From Ktedonobacterales bacterium (GTDB lineage Bacteria > Chloroflexota > Ktedonobacteria > Ktedonobacterales > DATBGS01): DNA of 50,343 nt. The DNA lies in assembly GCA_036557285.1 (NCBI GenBank), contig DATBHW010000017.1, positions 1 to 50,343 on the forward strand, read 5' to 3'. Positions 35,325-44,189 of this stretch are shown here, piece after piece. The first letter of the stretch is position 1; the number at the start of each line of letters is the position of its first letter. The notes beneath the pieces were generated by a model, which saw nothing but the letters and a program-made list of their open reading frames with translations, did not search any database and was not told the origin of the DNA. Both the position numbers and the translations under genes were made by a program.

Positions 35325-36074
35325 GTGGAGTTGCGCATTATCCCAGTGCGGGGGATTGGTGAAATAGAGCCAGGCGATGACCTGGCAGCAGTAATCCTTG
35401 GCGCGCTTGAGCAACAAGGAGAACCCTTACTCAATCATGACATCGTAGTGGTGACTCAGAAGATCGTTTCCAAAGCGGAAGGTCAGATAGTAGACCCTGC
35501 AACCGTCGAACCTTCCGCCTTTGCTCAGGAGCTTGCTCAACAGGGCCGTAAGGATGCGCGCCATTATGAGGTGGTGCTGCGCCAGAGTCGGCGTGTTGTT
35601 CGCATGGATCGCGGCGTACTGATTACCGAAACAAAACATGGGCTGATCTGCGCCAACTCCGGCGTGGATGAATCCAACGTCGGGGGTGGGCATCTGCTCA
35701 CACTCCTTCCCGAAGACCCCGATGCCTCGGCAGCCAGCTTGTGCGACGTTTTTGCGCAGCGGGCAGGCGCGCGTGTTGCCGTCATCATCTCTGATACATT
35801 CGGGCGGCCCTGGCGGATGGGGCAGGTCAACTTTGCCATTGGCCTTGCCGGCATGGCCCCCCTGCGCGATTACGTCGGCCAGCGTGACCCCTACGGCTAT
35901 GAATTGCATGTCAGCGTGATTGCTGTTGCCGATGAACTTGCCAGCGCCGCTGAACTCGTCATGGGCAAAACAGATCAGGTTCCCGTCGCTCTCATTCGTG
36001 GCTTTGCCTATACCCCTACCGAGGGAAACGCTCGCAGTCTCATCCGCGACCCTGCCAGCGATCTCTTCCGATAG
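35325..36074 (+). CDS. cofE: Coenzyme F420-0:L-glutamate ligase
   Basis: Adds glutamate residues to F420-0 using GTP, the tail-forming step of F420 synthesis; in mycobacteria this is the N-terminal half of FbiB. The 249-residue protein matches CofE length and pattern: IIPVRGIGEIEPGDDLA, DIVVVTQKIVSKAEG, the GLICANSGVDESNV metal/GTP site, VIISDTFGRPWR and VNFAIGLAGM. A GTG start at 35325 is chosen because AAGGAG lies 8 bases upstream and the protein then begins as the family does. The FMN reductase gene follows 17 bp later. First gene of the F420 unit. Confidence 0.93.
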   Translation: MELRIIPVRGIGEIEPGDDLAAVILGALEQQGEPLLNHDIVVVTQKIVSKAEGQIVDPATVEPSAFAQELAQQGRKDARHYEVVLRQSRRVVRMDRGVLITETKHGLICANSGVDESNVGGGHLLTLLPEDPDASAASLCDVFAQRAGARVAVIISDTFGRPWRMGQVNFAIGLAGMAPLRDYVGQRDPYGYELHVSVIAVADELASAAELVMGKTDQVPVALIRGFAYTPTEGNARSLIRDPASDLFR

Positions 36075-36091
36075 AAAGGACGTGTGTGGCG

Positions 36092-36724
36092 ATGACTTCG
36101 CCCACCCAACAGCAGCGCCCACAGGATTTGAGGAGCGTCTTGCGTGGCCGCCAGAGCGTGCGTCATTACCAGGAGCGTGAAGTACCCAGGCGGCTCATTG
36201 AAGAGGTTCTGGAAGCGGCGCGGTGGGCGCCCTCGCCTCATGGTCGGCAGCCCTGGCGCTTTGTGGTGCTCACTCGCCCGGACCTGAAAGAGCAGTTGGC
36301 GGACGCGATGGGCGCGAGCTGGCGCGCCAACCTGGCAATGGATGAGGAGCCTGAAGAGGTCATCAACAGCCGTCTGGCGCTTTCCCGGCATCGGCTCCTC
36401 CACGCCCCCGCCCTGATCATCCCCTGCCTCTACCTGAAAGAACTCGACCACTATCCTGATGCGCGGCGGCAGGAGGCTGAAACCATCATGGCAATCCAGA
36501 GCCTGGGCGCCGCAGTAGAAAATCTCATGTTGGCCGCCTGGAGTCTTGGGCTGGACAGCGGTTGGATGTGCGCGCCCTTGTTCTGCCCCGAAATCGTCTG
36601 TCAGGCGCTCGATTTAGACCCGACGCTTATTCCCCACGCCTTGATTACCCTTGGCTATCTTGGCCGGGCATCGAAACGCCGGGAGCATCGCCCCATCGAG
36701 GCGCTCATTGCGCGTTGGGATTGA
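36092..36724 (+). CDS. FMN reductase, FbiB C-terminal type (dehydro-F420-0 reductase candidate)
   Basis: A 210-residue nitroreductase-fold protein. RGRQSVRHYQ and RWAPSPHGRQPWRFVVL (about 20-60) are typical of the FbiB C-terminal domain, which in mycobacteria reduces dehydro-F420-0 with FMNH2. Here it is a separate gene directly after cofE, so FbiB is split in two. Its place between cofE and cofD supports the role, although other nitroreductase functions cannot be excluded by sequence alone. ATG at 36092 or GTG at 36086 are both possible with AAAGGA upstream. It ends 11 bp before cofD. Confidence 0.82.
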   Translation: MTSPTQQQRPQDLRSVLRGRQSVRHYQEREVPRRLIEEVLEAARWAPSPHGRQPWRFVVLTRPDLKEQLADAMGASWRANLAMDEEPEEVINSRLALSRHRLLHAPALIIPCLYLKELDHYPDARRQEAETIMAIQSLGAAVENLMLAAWSLGLDSGWMCAPLFCPEIVCQALDLDPTLIPHALITLGYLGRASKRREHRPIEALIARWD

Positions 36725-36735
36725 GGAACCGCAGT

Positions 36736-37659
36736 ATGATTGTCACTCTGGCCGGTGGTGTCGGCGCGGCACGCTTCCTTGAAGGACTGGCGCGCGTTGT
36801 GCCGCCCGCGTCCATTACCGTCATCGTCAATACTGGCGATGATATTGATCTCTATGGCCTGCGTATCTCCCCCGATCTGGATATTGTCATGTATACCCTG
36901 GCCGGGCTGGTGGACCCCAAACAAGGGTGGGGTATACAAAACGACACCTATCACTGCCTCGACACCCTCAAGAGCTATGGACATGACCCCTGGTTTCTGC
37001 TCGGTGATCGTGACCTGGCAACCCATATCCATCGCACCCTGCTGCTGAACCAGGGGCGCACGCTCACAGAAGTCAGCGACCAGATTCGCCGCTCCCTCAG
37101 TCTGGAAACGCGCTTCTTGCCGATGAGCGATGAGCGCGTGACGACACGCATCCTCACCCCAGGTGGCTCGCTGCATTTCGAGGAATATCTTGTCCAACGA
37201 CACGCCCGCGATCCCGTACAAACCGTCGAGTTCGCCGGTATCGAGGCGGCTCATCCAGCGCCTGGCGTTCTGGAGGCTATCGCCGAAGCCGAGGCTATCA
37301 TCCTCGCGCCCAGCAATCCCATTGTCAGCATCGGCTCTATTCTCGCGGTGCCAGGCGTGCGCGCGGCGCTCCGCCAGACACCCGCGCCGGTCGTGGCAAT
37401 CAGCCCCATCGTTGGCGGCGCGACAATCAAAGGGCCAGCGGATAAGCTGATGAGCGGCCTGGGCCTGGAGGTCTCAGCGCGCGGGGTCGCTGATTATTAC
37501 CGCGATTTCCTTGATGTCTTGATTATTGATCAGGTAGACGCCGCGCTGGCAGCGGCCATAGAAGCACAGGGCCAGCGAGTCATGGTCATGGATACCATCA
37601 TGCGCGGCCTACCGGAAAAGGAGGCGCTGGCCCGCGCCGCGCTGGCGGCAATTCAATGA
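36736..37659 (+). CDS. cofD: 2-phospho-L-lactate (or PEP) transferase, F420 pathway
   Basis: CofD/FbiA joins the activated phospho-lactate or phosphoenolpyruvyl-guanosine unit to Fo, giving (dehydro-)F420-0. The 307-residue protein starts with LAGGVGAARFLEGL and IVNTGDD, has DIVMYTLAG, GDRDLATHI and SLHFEEYLVQ, and closes with APSNPIVSIGSILAV and SPIVGGATIKGPADKLM, all in family order. Start ATG at 36736; a longer frame in the same phase would run back through the reductase gene. It overlaps cofC by 4 bp (ATGA). Confidence 0.94.
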   Translation: MIVTLAGGVGAARFLEGLARVVPPASITVIVNTGDDIDLYGLRISPDLDIVMYTLAGLVDPKQGWGIQNDTYHCLDTLKSYGHDPWFLLGDRDLATHIHRTLLLNQGRTLTEVSDQIRRSLSLETRFLPMSDERVTTRILTPGGSLHFEEYLVQRHARDPVQTVEFAGIEAAHPAPGVLEAIAEAEAIILAPSNPIVSIGSILAVPGVRAALRQTPAPVVAISPIVGGATIKGPADKLMSGLGLEVSARGVADYYRDFLDVLIIDQVDAALAAAIEAQGQRVMVMDTIMRGLPEKEALARAALAAIQ

Positions 37660-38342
37660 CGACCTGGGCCATCGTCCCCGCCAAGACACTGGAGCAAGCC
37701 AAAACGCGGCTGGCGCACGTCTTGAGTCCCAACGAGCGCCGCGCCCTGAGCCTGGCAATGCTGCGCGACGTGTTGATCGCCTTACGCGGCGCACACACCC
37801 TTGATCGCATAGCGGTAGTCACCGCCGATGCCGCTTTAGGGGCGGAGGCCAGCGCCCTGGGGGCTGAGGTCTTGCCAGAGCTAAGCACAGGACAAAACGC
37901 AGCCCTGGAAGCGGGATCAGCCTACAGCCGCGCACAGGGGGCAGACGCGGTACTGGTCGTCTCCGCTGATCTTCCGCTCTTATGTTCGACGACCGTTGAG
38001 CAGTTGATAGCCCGGGGGATGCGGGCCAGGCAGAGTCCCCTGGCGCTGCTGGCGCCCGCGCACGATACAACCGGCACAAACGCCCTGTTTCAACGCCCGC
38101 CCGGAGCCATCCCTTTTTTGTTTGGCCCCAACAGCCTCCAGCGACACCAGCAGGCCGCCGCCGAACGTGGAGTGCGCGTTGATCTGGTTCACGCGCCTGG
38201 GCTGGCGTTTGATATAGATACGCCCTCTGACCTCGTTCATCTTGCCAGGAGCCGGGGGCAGACACACACCCATCAAGCCATCGCCCCGATGCGCCTGCTG
38301 GAACGACTATCAGAAACCGTCTCTCGAACTCCCGTCCCATAG
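37656..38342 (+). CDS. cofC: 2-phospho-L-lactate/PEP guanylyltransferase
   Basis: CofC/FbiD activates phosphoenolpyruvate or 2-phospholactate with GTP for CofD. The 228-residue protein shows IVPAKTLEQAKTRLAHVL (nucleotide-binding start), VVTADAALG, VLVVSADLPLL (metal Asp) and GTNALFQRPPGAIPFLFG, in normal order for the family. The last 25 residues are an extra Arg/Thr-rich tail. It overlaps cofD by ATGA. Which C3 acid is used cannot be told from this sequence; the presence of the FbiB-like reductase suggests the PEP route. Confidence 0.93.
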   Translation: MTTWAIVPAKTLEQAKTRLAHVLSPNERRALSLAMLRDVLIALRGAHTLDRIAVVTADAALGAEASALGAEVLPELSTGQNAALEAGSAYSRAQGADAVLVVSADLPLLCSTTVEQLIARGMRARQSPLALLAPAHDTTGTNALFQRPPGAIPFLFGPNSLQRHQQAAAERGVRVDLVHAPGLAFDIDTPSDLVHLARSRGQTHTHQAIAPMRLLERLSETVSRTPVP

Positions 38343-38405
38343 CCTCAACCGCTCATTCGCGTTGAAGGATTGGTCAGTATCCAAACGATTCAGGAGCAGC
38401 ATCGT

Positions 38406-38807
38406 ATGACAGAATTGACACCAGCCGCCCGCGCATTCTTAAGCGAGACACGCTTTGCCTCGCTGGCAACCATCAACAAAGATGGTTCCCCGCAGCAAAC
38501 CACCATGTGGTATGACCTCGATGGCGATACCGTCCTGATGAATACCGCCGCCGGGCGGGTGAAACATCGCAACCTTCTGCGCGATCAACGCGCGTCAATC
38601 TGCGTGCTGGATGGCTATCGCTGGGTCACGATCAGCGGGCATGTCGAACTCAACGACGATCAGGCAGTTGCCCAGCCGGACATTAAACGGCTGGCGATAC
38701 GCTATCATGGTCAGGAAAAGGGCGAGCGGCAGGCCCGCGAAAGCTTCTCCAAACAGCAGCGAGTCACCATACGCCTCAAGATAGAACACATCATCGAAGA
38801 CCTTTAG
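38406..38807 (+). CDS. PPOX-class F420-dependent oxidoreductase
   Basis: A 133-residue split-barrel flavin/F420-binding protein. Family marks are FLSETRFASLATINKDGSPQ, TTMWYDLDGDTVLMNTAAG, RVKHRNLLRDQRASICV and the W-V-T-I-SGHVEL strand, as in short deazaflavin oxidoreductases. It lies 63 bp after cofC and before an LLM gene, so it is probably a user of the cofactor made upstream. CAGGAG precedes the ATG. Substrate unknown. Confidence 0.88.
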   Translation: MTELTPAARAFLSETRFASLATINKDGSPQQTTMWYDLDGDTVLMNTAAGRVKHRNLLRDQRASICVLDGYRWVTISGHVELNDDQAVAQPDIKRLAIRYHGQEKGERQARESFSKQQRVTIRLKIEHIIEDL

Positions 38808-38857
38808 GGCTGTCAGCACAGCGCCCAGGAAGACGAGAACTTACAGAGGAGCAAGAG

Positions 38858-39775
38858 ATGCGAATCGGATTGCACATCCCCAATTTCACCTGGCCGGGTG
38901 GTCCGGCTGCCTTACAGGAACGCCTGGCGGCTGTCGCGCACACTGCCGATGACGCGGGCTTCAGCTTCATCACCGTGATGGACCACTTCTTCCAAATCGG
39001 CGCGTATGGTCCCCCTGAAATGGAGATGCTGGAAGGGTACAGCGCGCTCTCGTACCTGGCAGGCGCTACGAAAAGAGCGCGCCTGGGTACAATGGTCACT
39101 GGCGTGACCTATCGCCATCCTGGTGTACTCATCAAAACGGCAACCACCCTTGACGTACTTTCGGGCGGCAGAGCGTTTCTAGGAGTTGGCGCGGCCTGGT
39201 TCGAGCGCGAGCATCAGGGATTGGGGGTCGCCTTTCCCCCGCTGAAAGAACGCTTCGAGCGACTGGAGGAAACCTTACAGATTGCCCAGCAGATGTTTGC
39301 CGGAAACGCGGAGCCATACGAGGGACGCCATTATCAACTCGCCGAGCCGCTCTTGAAACCTGCGCCGCTTTCGCAGCCACGCATCCCCATCCTGGTTGGC
39401 GGCAGCGGCGAACAAAAAACGCTGCGCCTGGTGGCAAAATACGCCGATGGCTGCAATACCTTTGGAAACCCTGACACCCAGCGCCAGAAATTAGCGATCC
39501 TCAAGCGGCACTGTGAAGAAGTAGGCCGCCCCTATGCAGCCATCCTGCGCACCACAAACAGCCGTATCCATGTCACCACCAATGGCGCGGATGGCAGCCT
39601 GACGCCTGCTCAGGCGCTGGAACAGGTGCGCGCCCTGGGAGAAGCTGGCGTGCAGCTTGCCAATTTGAGTATGCCGAACGTCTCAACCCTGGAGCCGCTG
39701 GAAATCTTTGGGCGAGACATCATTCCCGCCCTGGCCGATCTTGGCGATCCAGCGCCCGCCATCTGGTGGGGCTAG
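38858..39775 (+). CDS. Luciferase-like (LLM) F420-dependent oxidoreductase
   Basis: A 305-residue TIM-barrel enzyme of the luciferase-like family. MRIGLHIPNFTWPGG, TVMDHF, RLGTMVTGVTYRHPGVLIKTATTLDVLSGGR and PILVGGSGEQKTLRLVAKYADGCN are typical of the F420-binding branch (actinobacterial LLM class F420-dependent oxidoreductases). It follows the PPOX-class gene by 50 bp on the same strand with AGAGGAG before the ATG. It uses F420 rather than FMN by context and sequence, not by test. Substrate unknown. Confidence 0.9.
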   Translation: MRIGLHIPNFTWPGGPAALQERLAAVAHTADDAGFSFITVMDHFFQIGAYGPPEMEMLEGYSALSYLAGATKRARLGTMVTGVTYRHPGVLIKTATTLDVLSGGRAFLGVGAAWFEREHQGLGVAFPPLKERFERLEETLQIAQQMFAGNAEPYEGRHYQLAEPLLKPAPLSQPRIPILVGGSGEQKTLRLVAKYADGCNTFGNPDTQRQKLAILKRHCEEVGRPYAAILRTTNSRIHVTTNGADGSLTPAQALEQVRALGEAGVQLANLSMPNVSTLEPLEIFGRDIIPALADLGDPAPAIWWG

Positions 39776-39799
39776 CGGCCCCATCTTGCGCGCGCCTGT

Positions 39800-40687
39800 T
39801 CAGGGCAACAGCGGCAAGACCTCGCTGTTGAAGCGTTCCAGCGAGGCAATATCGCTGAAACGAATCATGAAATGGCTGACGCCCAGGTTGATAAATCCCA
39901 TCAGTTCTTCGGCCACCTGCTGCGGAGCGCCGCCGATGACATGCAGTTGCGATTTCATCACCTGGGCCGGGTCTGTTGGCAGGCTCACGATGCCGTAATA
40001 CGTCAATCTGATCGTCGAAAAGTCGCGCCCCTCTTCAGCGCAGCGTGTATGCAGCACATCCAGCTTGCGGGCGTATGCTTCTGCCGTACAGAAATTATAG
40101 TTCCACCAATCAGCGTAGCGAGCCACCGAGCGCAGCACCAGTTGTTCGCCGCCGCCACCAATCATCAAAGGGATAGCAGGCTGTGGGCGCGGCGAACAGT
40201 AGGCATCCTCGACCTGATAGTGCGCGCCCTTGAACGTGGCCGGGGCATCGTTCCACAGCCTGCGGATAATCTCGATAGCCTCATCCATCTGAGCCACGCG
40301 CACTCTGGCCGGTGGATATGGATAGCCGTAAGCGCGATACTCATCTTCTTTCCAGCCCGCGCCGATGCCCAGAATAAAGCGGCCACCCGTGATATAGTGC
40401 AGATTCGCGGCCATCTTGGCGGTCAGGGCCGGATTGCGATACGACTGGCCTAGCACTAATGTGCCAAAACGCAGCGCAGGAAACTCACCCGCCAGAAAGC
40501 TGAGCGTCGTCAAACATTCCAGCGTCGCCTGATCGCCCCATTGAACGTGATCTTCAACCCAGACGGTGGTGAAACGCGGTGAGAGCAAACGCAGACAGCG
40601 CCGGTTATAATCCATCAAGGTCGAAACATCGCGCCCCTCGCCGCGCGCGACCGGATAGAGCGTAAACCCAAAATCCAGATCAGCCAT
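39800..40687 (-). CDS. Second luciferase-like (LLM) oxidoreductase
   Basis: A 295-residue LLM-family protein on the opposite strand, convergent with the previous LLM gene. It has TVWVEDHVQWG, RFGTLVLGQSYRNPALTAKMAANLHYITGGRFILGIGAGW and IPLMIGGGGEQLVLRSVARYADWWN, so it belongs to the same family but is clearly diverged. ATG at 40687 is chosen because AGGAAGG lies upstream; a frame open to 40840 lacks family sequence. It is possibly another F420 user gathered around the biosynthesis genes. Confidence 0.9.
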   Translation of the reverse strand: MADLDFGFTLYPVARGEGRDVSTLMDYNRRCLRLLSPRFTTVWVEDHVQWGDQATLECLTTLSFLAGEFPALRFGTLVLGQSYRNPALTAKMAANLHYITGGRFILGIGAGWKEDEYRAYGYPYPPARVRVAQMDEAIEIIRRLWNDAPATFKGAHYQVEDAYCSPRPQPAIPLMIGGGGEQLVLRSVARYADWWNYNFCTAEAYARKLDVLHTRCAEEGRDFSTIRLTYYGIVSLPTDPAQVMKSQLHVIGGAPQQVAEELMGFINLGVSHFMIRFSDIASLERFNSEVLPLLP

Positions 40688-41180
40688 GCTACCTTCCTGC
40701 CTTCTACAAGACACCATTTTCAGGGTACTCCGTGCGGCCTCTATGACTGTAGACCATTTTATCACGCATCTCAGTCCGCTGGCCTCCACACCCCTGACGG
40801 GCCGGTACATGGCCCTGGAAGGATGAGCAGGTTCCACCACCTATCGGGGAGCCACTTGTAGCGCCGCCATCTTGGCGGCTCAACGCTGGCCCGCCGCTAC
40901 GTTGGCCTGGAGGGCGAACGCGCGCCAGGGCGAAGCGTTGGCCGCCTGGAAGGCGGCGCTACAAGTGGCCCCCTGCCAGGCAGGATGGCGGCGCTACAAG
41001 TCACAGGTCTCGCTTGCCAACACCTCATTTTGGTGGAACGGGATGAGCAACAGACATGGCCCTGAATATGCCTGATGGGCTATACTATGAGTATTGTGCG
41101 TGGGATGCGGAAGGGCAGCGGCATATGTCCTGGCTCATGAGCGTCAGCGGAGAGCGCCGCGAAGGGATAAGAGTTCATAT
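40688..41180. other. 490-bp intergenic region filled with repeats
   Basis: The region between the divergent LLM and S51-type genes holds three copies of the dispersed repeat (40853-41001), the TTCCACCACCT flank at 40831, and a lone TATACT box at 41081 that might serve the S51-type gene. No gene is recognised. Confidence 0.6.
40853..41001. repeat. Cluster of three dispersed palindromic repeats
   Basis: Copy 1 (40853-40890) reads forward: CTTGTAGCGCCGCCATCTTG then GCGGCTCAACGC. Copy 2 (40931-40968) and copy 3 (40979-41001) are inverted. Copies 1 and 2 can pair over more than 30 bp as a large hairpin with a 40-bp loop. Each unit also carries its own short GCCGCC/GGCGGC stem. Confidence 0.75.
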
Positions 41181-42323
41181 ATGGCTGAAGAACGTGCTCC
41201 TGCACAACCCGGCGTGATTGCCCTGCTTGGCTCCGGCGAAACAGCCGCCCTGGGCAGAGAAGTCTTTGTCAACGTATTTCGTAGGTTGAAACGGCCAATA
41301 TCCGTAGCCGTCCTTGAGACACCGGCTGGCTTTCAACCCAATGCCACGCTTGTCGCGGAGAAAGTGGCTGATTTCGTTTCCCATCGCCTGCAAGACTTTG
41401 CGCCTCAAGCAGCGGTGGTCCACGCGCGTTATAAAGGTGGACCCTACGATACTGACGCCCCTGAGCTAGCCGGAACGCTCGCAGCCGCCAACTGCATCTA
41501 CGCGGGCGCGGGCAGCCCTGGCTTCATGATTCGCCAACTACAAGATTCGCGCCTGCTGGCCGCTGTGCGCCAGCGCCACGCGCAGGGAGCAGCGTTGGTC
41601 TTCTCCAGCGCCGCCGTGCTGGCGGTGAGCGCGCACGCCCTGCCAGTCTACGAGATATTTAAGGCTGGCGCTGATCTCTCCTGGCTCTCTGGCCTGGATA
41701 TGCTTGGTCCCTTTGGCTATCACCTGACGATTGTCCCCCACTGGAATAATAAAGAGGGCGGGGCAGAACTCGATACCTCACACTGCTTCATGGGCCAGGA
41801 GCGATTCGAGCTGCTCCAGTCCTTGCTGCCTGCCCAGGAAACCATCCTGGGCATTGACGAACACACCGCCTGCATCCTGAATATCGCCGCTGAGACAGGG
41901 CGCGTGATTGGCAGAGGCTCGCTGACGCTGCTGCGTCGAGACATGCCCCCGGCTGTCTATCATACCGGGGATGCCTTCCCGCTCGCCGTCTTGCGCGGCG
42001 AAGCGCACAGCCACCCGGAGCGCCTGTATCGCCCGGCCCCCCTCATATCGCTGCTGCCCGCCGATGAGCAGGAAGAGGAGGGAGAAGGCGGCCTGGGAAT
42101 CAGCGGGTTGCACGCCGCAGATGAGGAGACGCTGGAAGCCATTGGATTCGCCGACCTGCCTCCGCTGCCAGCTTCAGTGATTGATACGCTGCTGGACATT
42201 CGCGGCGAACTGCGGCGTGAAAAGCGTTGGGCGCTGGCCGATAAACTGCGCGACGCCTTGAAAGAAACGGGTATTCTTATTGAAGATACACCAGATGGCC
42301 CGAGATGGGTCTACCAACAATGA
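41181..42323 (+). CDS. Peptidase-S51-like domain fused to a cysteinyl-tRNA synthetase tail
   Basis: A 380-residue protein. The N-terminal part (about 10-265) follows the S51/cyanophycinase class I glutamine-amidotransferase-like fold: [20 protein letters not shown], a candidate nucleophile in VFSSAAV (Ser142/143, where the family usually has TSAGA), His187 in IVPHWNN, and Glu227 in GIDEHTA. The last 48 residues ([40 protein letters not shown]) look like the extreme C-terminus of CysRS. A Glu-rich linker joins them. The start is supported only weakly (GAAGGGAT, 12 nt away). It is 15 bp from etfB and very likely co-transcribed. Substrate unknown. Confidence 0.78.
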   Translation: MAEERAPAQPGVIALLGSGETAALGREVFVNVFRRLKRPISVAVLETPAGFQPNATLVAEKVADFVSHRLQDFAPQAAVVHARYKGGPYDTDAPELAGTLAAANCIYAGAGSPGFMIRQLQDSRLLAAVRQRHAQGAALVFSSAAVLAVSAHALPVYEIFKAGADLSWLSGLDMLGPFGYHLTIVPHWNNKEGGAELDTSHCFMGQERFELLQSLLPAQETILGIDEHTACILNIAAETGRVIGRGSLTLLRRDMPPAVYHTGDAFPLAVLRGEAHSHPERLYRPAPLISLLPADEQEEEGEGGLGISGLHAADEETLEAIGFADLPPLPASVIDTLLDIRGELRREKRWALADKLRDALKETGILIEDTPDGPRWVYQQ

Positions 42324-42338
42324 TGGGAGAGTTGTACT

Positions 42339-43121
42339 GTGAAAATATGTGTCTGCGTAAAGCAGATTCCTGACCCCAATATCGAAGTGAGTAAGCTTGA
42401 TCCGGCGACCAATCGCCTGGTGCGCACCGGCGTTTCGTTAGTGCTGGACCCCGGCGACGAAGGCGGGGTTGAGGCGGCGCTCCTGCTGCAAGAAAAGCAT
42501 GGCGGCGAAGTGGTTGCCGTCTCGATGGGACCGCAAACCGCCCAGGAGGCGCTGCGGCGTACTCTGGCGATGGGGGCCGACGGAGCCATTCTCATTAGTG
42601 ATCCGGCGCTGGCTGGCGCGGATTCGCTGGGGACAGCCCGCGCGCTGGCGGCGGCCATCGGGCGCGAACAACCCGATCTGGTCATTTGCGCCACCGAAAG
42701 CACCGACGGCTACACCGGCATGGTCCCCGGCGGTATCGCTCAACTGCTGGGGATGCCCGCGCTGACGTTCGCTCGTGAAATTAGCATTGACGGCGATACC
42801 TGCACGATACATCGCGTCACCCCCACCGGCTATCAGGTCGTCGAGGCAACACTCCCTGTCGTCATCACCGTTGCCAGCGGCGCGTACACCCCGCGTTATC
42901 CGTCAATGAAGGGCATTATGGCCTCCAAAAAGAAGCCGCTCTCTGTCCTGAGCATGGCTGACCTGGGGCTGAACGCCAGCGAGGTCGGCGAGGCAGGCGC
43001 GAAAGAGCGGGTCGTTTCGGTTTCCAAGATAGAGGCGCGAGCCGCCGGACGTGTCATCAAAGATGATGGCGCTGCCGCTGTGGCAATCGCCGACTTCCTG
43101 GACCAGTATAAATTGCTGTAA
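42339..43121 (+). CDS. etfB: Electron transfer flavoprotein beta subunit
   Basis: Small subunit of ETF, which takes electrons from acyl-CoA and related dehydrogenases and passes them on to the quinone pool via ETF dehydrogenase. The 260-residue protein has VCVKQIPDPN, NPxD-like NRLVRTGVSLVLDPGDEGGVE, SMGPQTAQEALRRTLAMGAD and ICATESTDGYTGMVPGGIAQ LLG (AMP site). A GTG start with GGGAGA 8 bases upstream gives the family N-terminus. It is followed by etfA 29 bp later. Confidence 0.94.
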   Translation: MKICVCVKQIPDPNIEVSKLDPATNRLVRTGVSLVLDPGDEGGVEAALLLQEKHGGEVVAVSMGPQTAQEALRRTLAMGADGAILISDPALAGADSLGTARALAAAIGREQPDLVICATESTDGYTGMVPGGIAQLLGMPALTFAREISIDGDTCTIHRVTPTGYQVVEATLPVVITVASGAYTPRYPSMKGIMASKKKPLSVLSMADLGLNASEVGEAGAKERVVSVSKIEARAAGRVIKDDGAAAVAIADFLDQYKLL

Positions 43122-43150
43122 TTTCAAGTGATGGCGCGGTAAGGAGAGCA

Positions 43151-44128
43151 ATGATGGCGGATACAATCTGGGTATGGGTAGAACTGAACCAGGGCAAACC
43201 GTTTCGTGGTTCGCTGGAAGTGCTGAGCAAAGCCGCCCAGCTAGGCGCGGCGGAGGCAGTGGTCTTTGGCTCCGGCGCGCGCGCGGCAGCCCCGACCCTC
43301 GGCGCGTATGGCGCGAGCAAGGTCTACGTCCACGACGACGCGGCCTATGATGACTATATGGCAATGCCTGCGGCGGCCACGCTGGGCGCATTGATCGAGC
43401 AGCAGCGTCCGGCGCTGCTCCTGTTTGCCACCACCTATGATGGCCGCGACGTGGCCGCGCGCCTGAGTCCGATGCTTGGCAGCGGCCTGATTACCGACGC
43501 CACTGACTTCTCGCTCAACGGCGGCGAACTGCGCGTCAGCGTCCCCTGGGGCGGCGAGAACATCGTCACGGCGACGCTGGTACACAACGGAACGAAGCTC
43601 GTCCTCTTCCGGCCAAAGGCGTTTGCCCTGGAGGAACACAGCGGCATTACCCCCACCGTTGAAGAGGTCCAGGCCAGCATTGATCCCGCACTGCTGCGGG
43701 CGCGCATTACCCGGCGTGTCGAGCAGGCCGCCGAAGGGCCGGGACTCGAAGACGCGGCGATCATCGTCAGCGGCGGGCGCGGGCTGGGCAAGCCCGAAAA
43801 CTTCTCAGTCGTCGAGGCGCTGGCAAACGTCCTGGGCGGCGCGGTTGGCGCGACCCGCGCGGTGGTTGACGCCGGATGGGTGCCGTACAGCTATCAGGTG
43901 GGGCAGACTGGCAAAACCGTCAAACCCACCCTCTATATCGCCGTCGGCATCAGCGGCGCGATCCAGCACCTGGCGGGCATGAAAGGCTCGAAGTACATCG
44001 TGGCGATTAACCGCGACGAGAACGCGCCCATCTTCTCTGCCGCCGATCTCGGCGTGGTGGGCGACGCGCTGACCATCGTACCCCAACTGACCGAAGAATT
44101 GAAGCGCCGCAAAGCGGCTGGCGGCTAA
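43151..44128 (+). CDS. etfA: Electron transfer flavoprotein alpha subunit
   Basis: Large ETF subunit, binds FAD. The 325-residue protein has the N-terminal domain with [21 protein letters not shown] and the C-terminal FAD domain: [61 protein letters not shown] and [20 protein letters not shown]. These residues contact FAD in known ETFs. The ATG has TAAGGAG upstream. Together with etfB it is complete; the dehydrogenases that feed it are not in the window, apart from the distant crotonase gene. Confidence 0.95.
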   Translation: MMADTIWVWVELNQGKPFRGSLEVLSKAAQLGAAEAVVFGSGARAAAPTLGAYGASKVYVHDDAAYDDYMAMPAAATLGALIEQQRPALLLFATTYDGRDVAARLSPMLGSGLITDATDFSLNGGELRVSVPWGGENIVTATLVHNGTKLVLFRPKAFALEEHSGITPTVEEVQASIDPALLRARITRRVEQAAEGPGLEDAAIIVSGGRGLGKPENFSVVEALANVLGGAVGATRAVVDAGWVPYSYQVGQTGKTVKPTLYIAVGISGAIQHLAGMKGSKYIVAINRDENAPIFSAADLGVVGDALTIVPQLTEELKRRKAAGG

Positions 44129-44138
44129 CACCGCGCAG

Positions 44139-44160
44139 CCAGCGCGGGCAGGCTGGTGGT
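44139..44160. repeat. 22-bp direct repeat, left copy
   Basis: Begins CCAGCGCGGGCAGGCTGG and is repeated exactly at 45090-45111 in the same orientation. The two copies bracket the RHH-like/HNH gene pair. Confidence 0.8.
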
Positions 44161-44189
44161 ACAATGGAGAGGAGAAAGGGGAGCGAGGC

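Noticed and set aside
40853-41001. CRISPR-like array from the repeated units at 40.9 kb
   Set aside because: Orientation alternates, spacing is irregular and units have internal stems; no cas gene is near.
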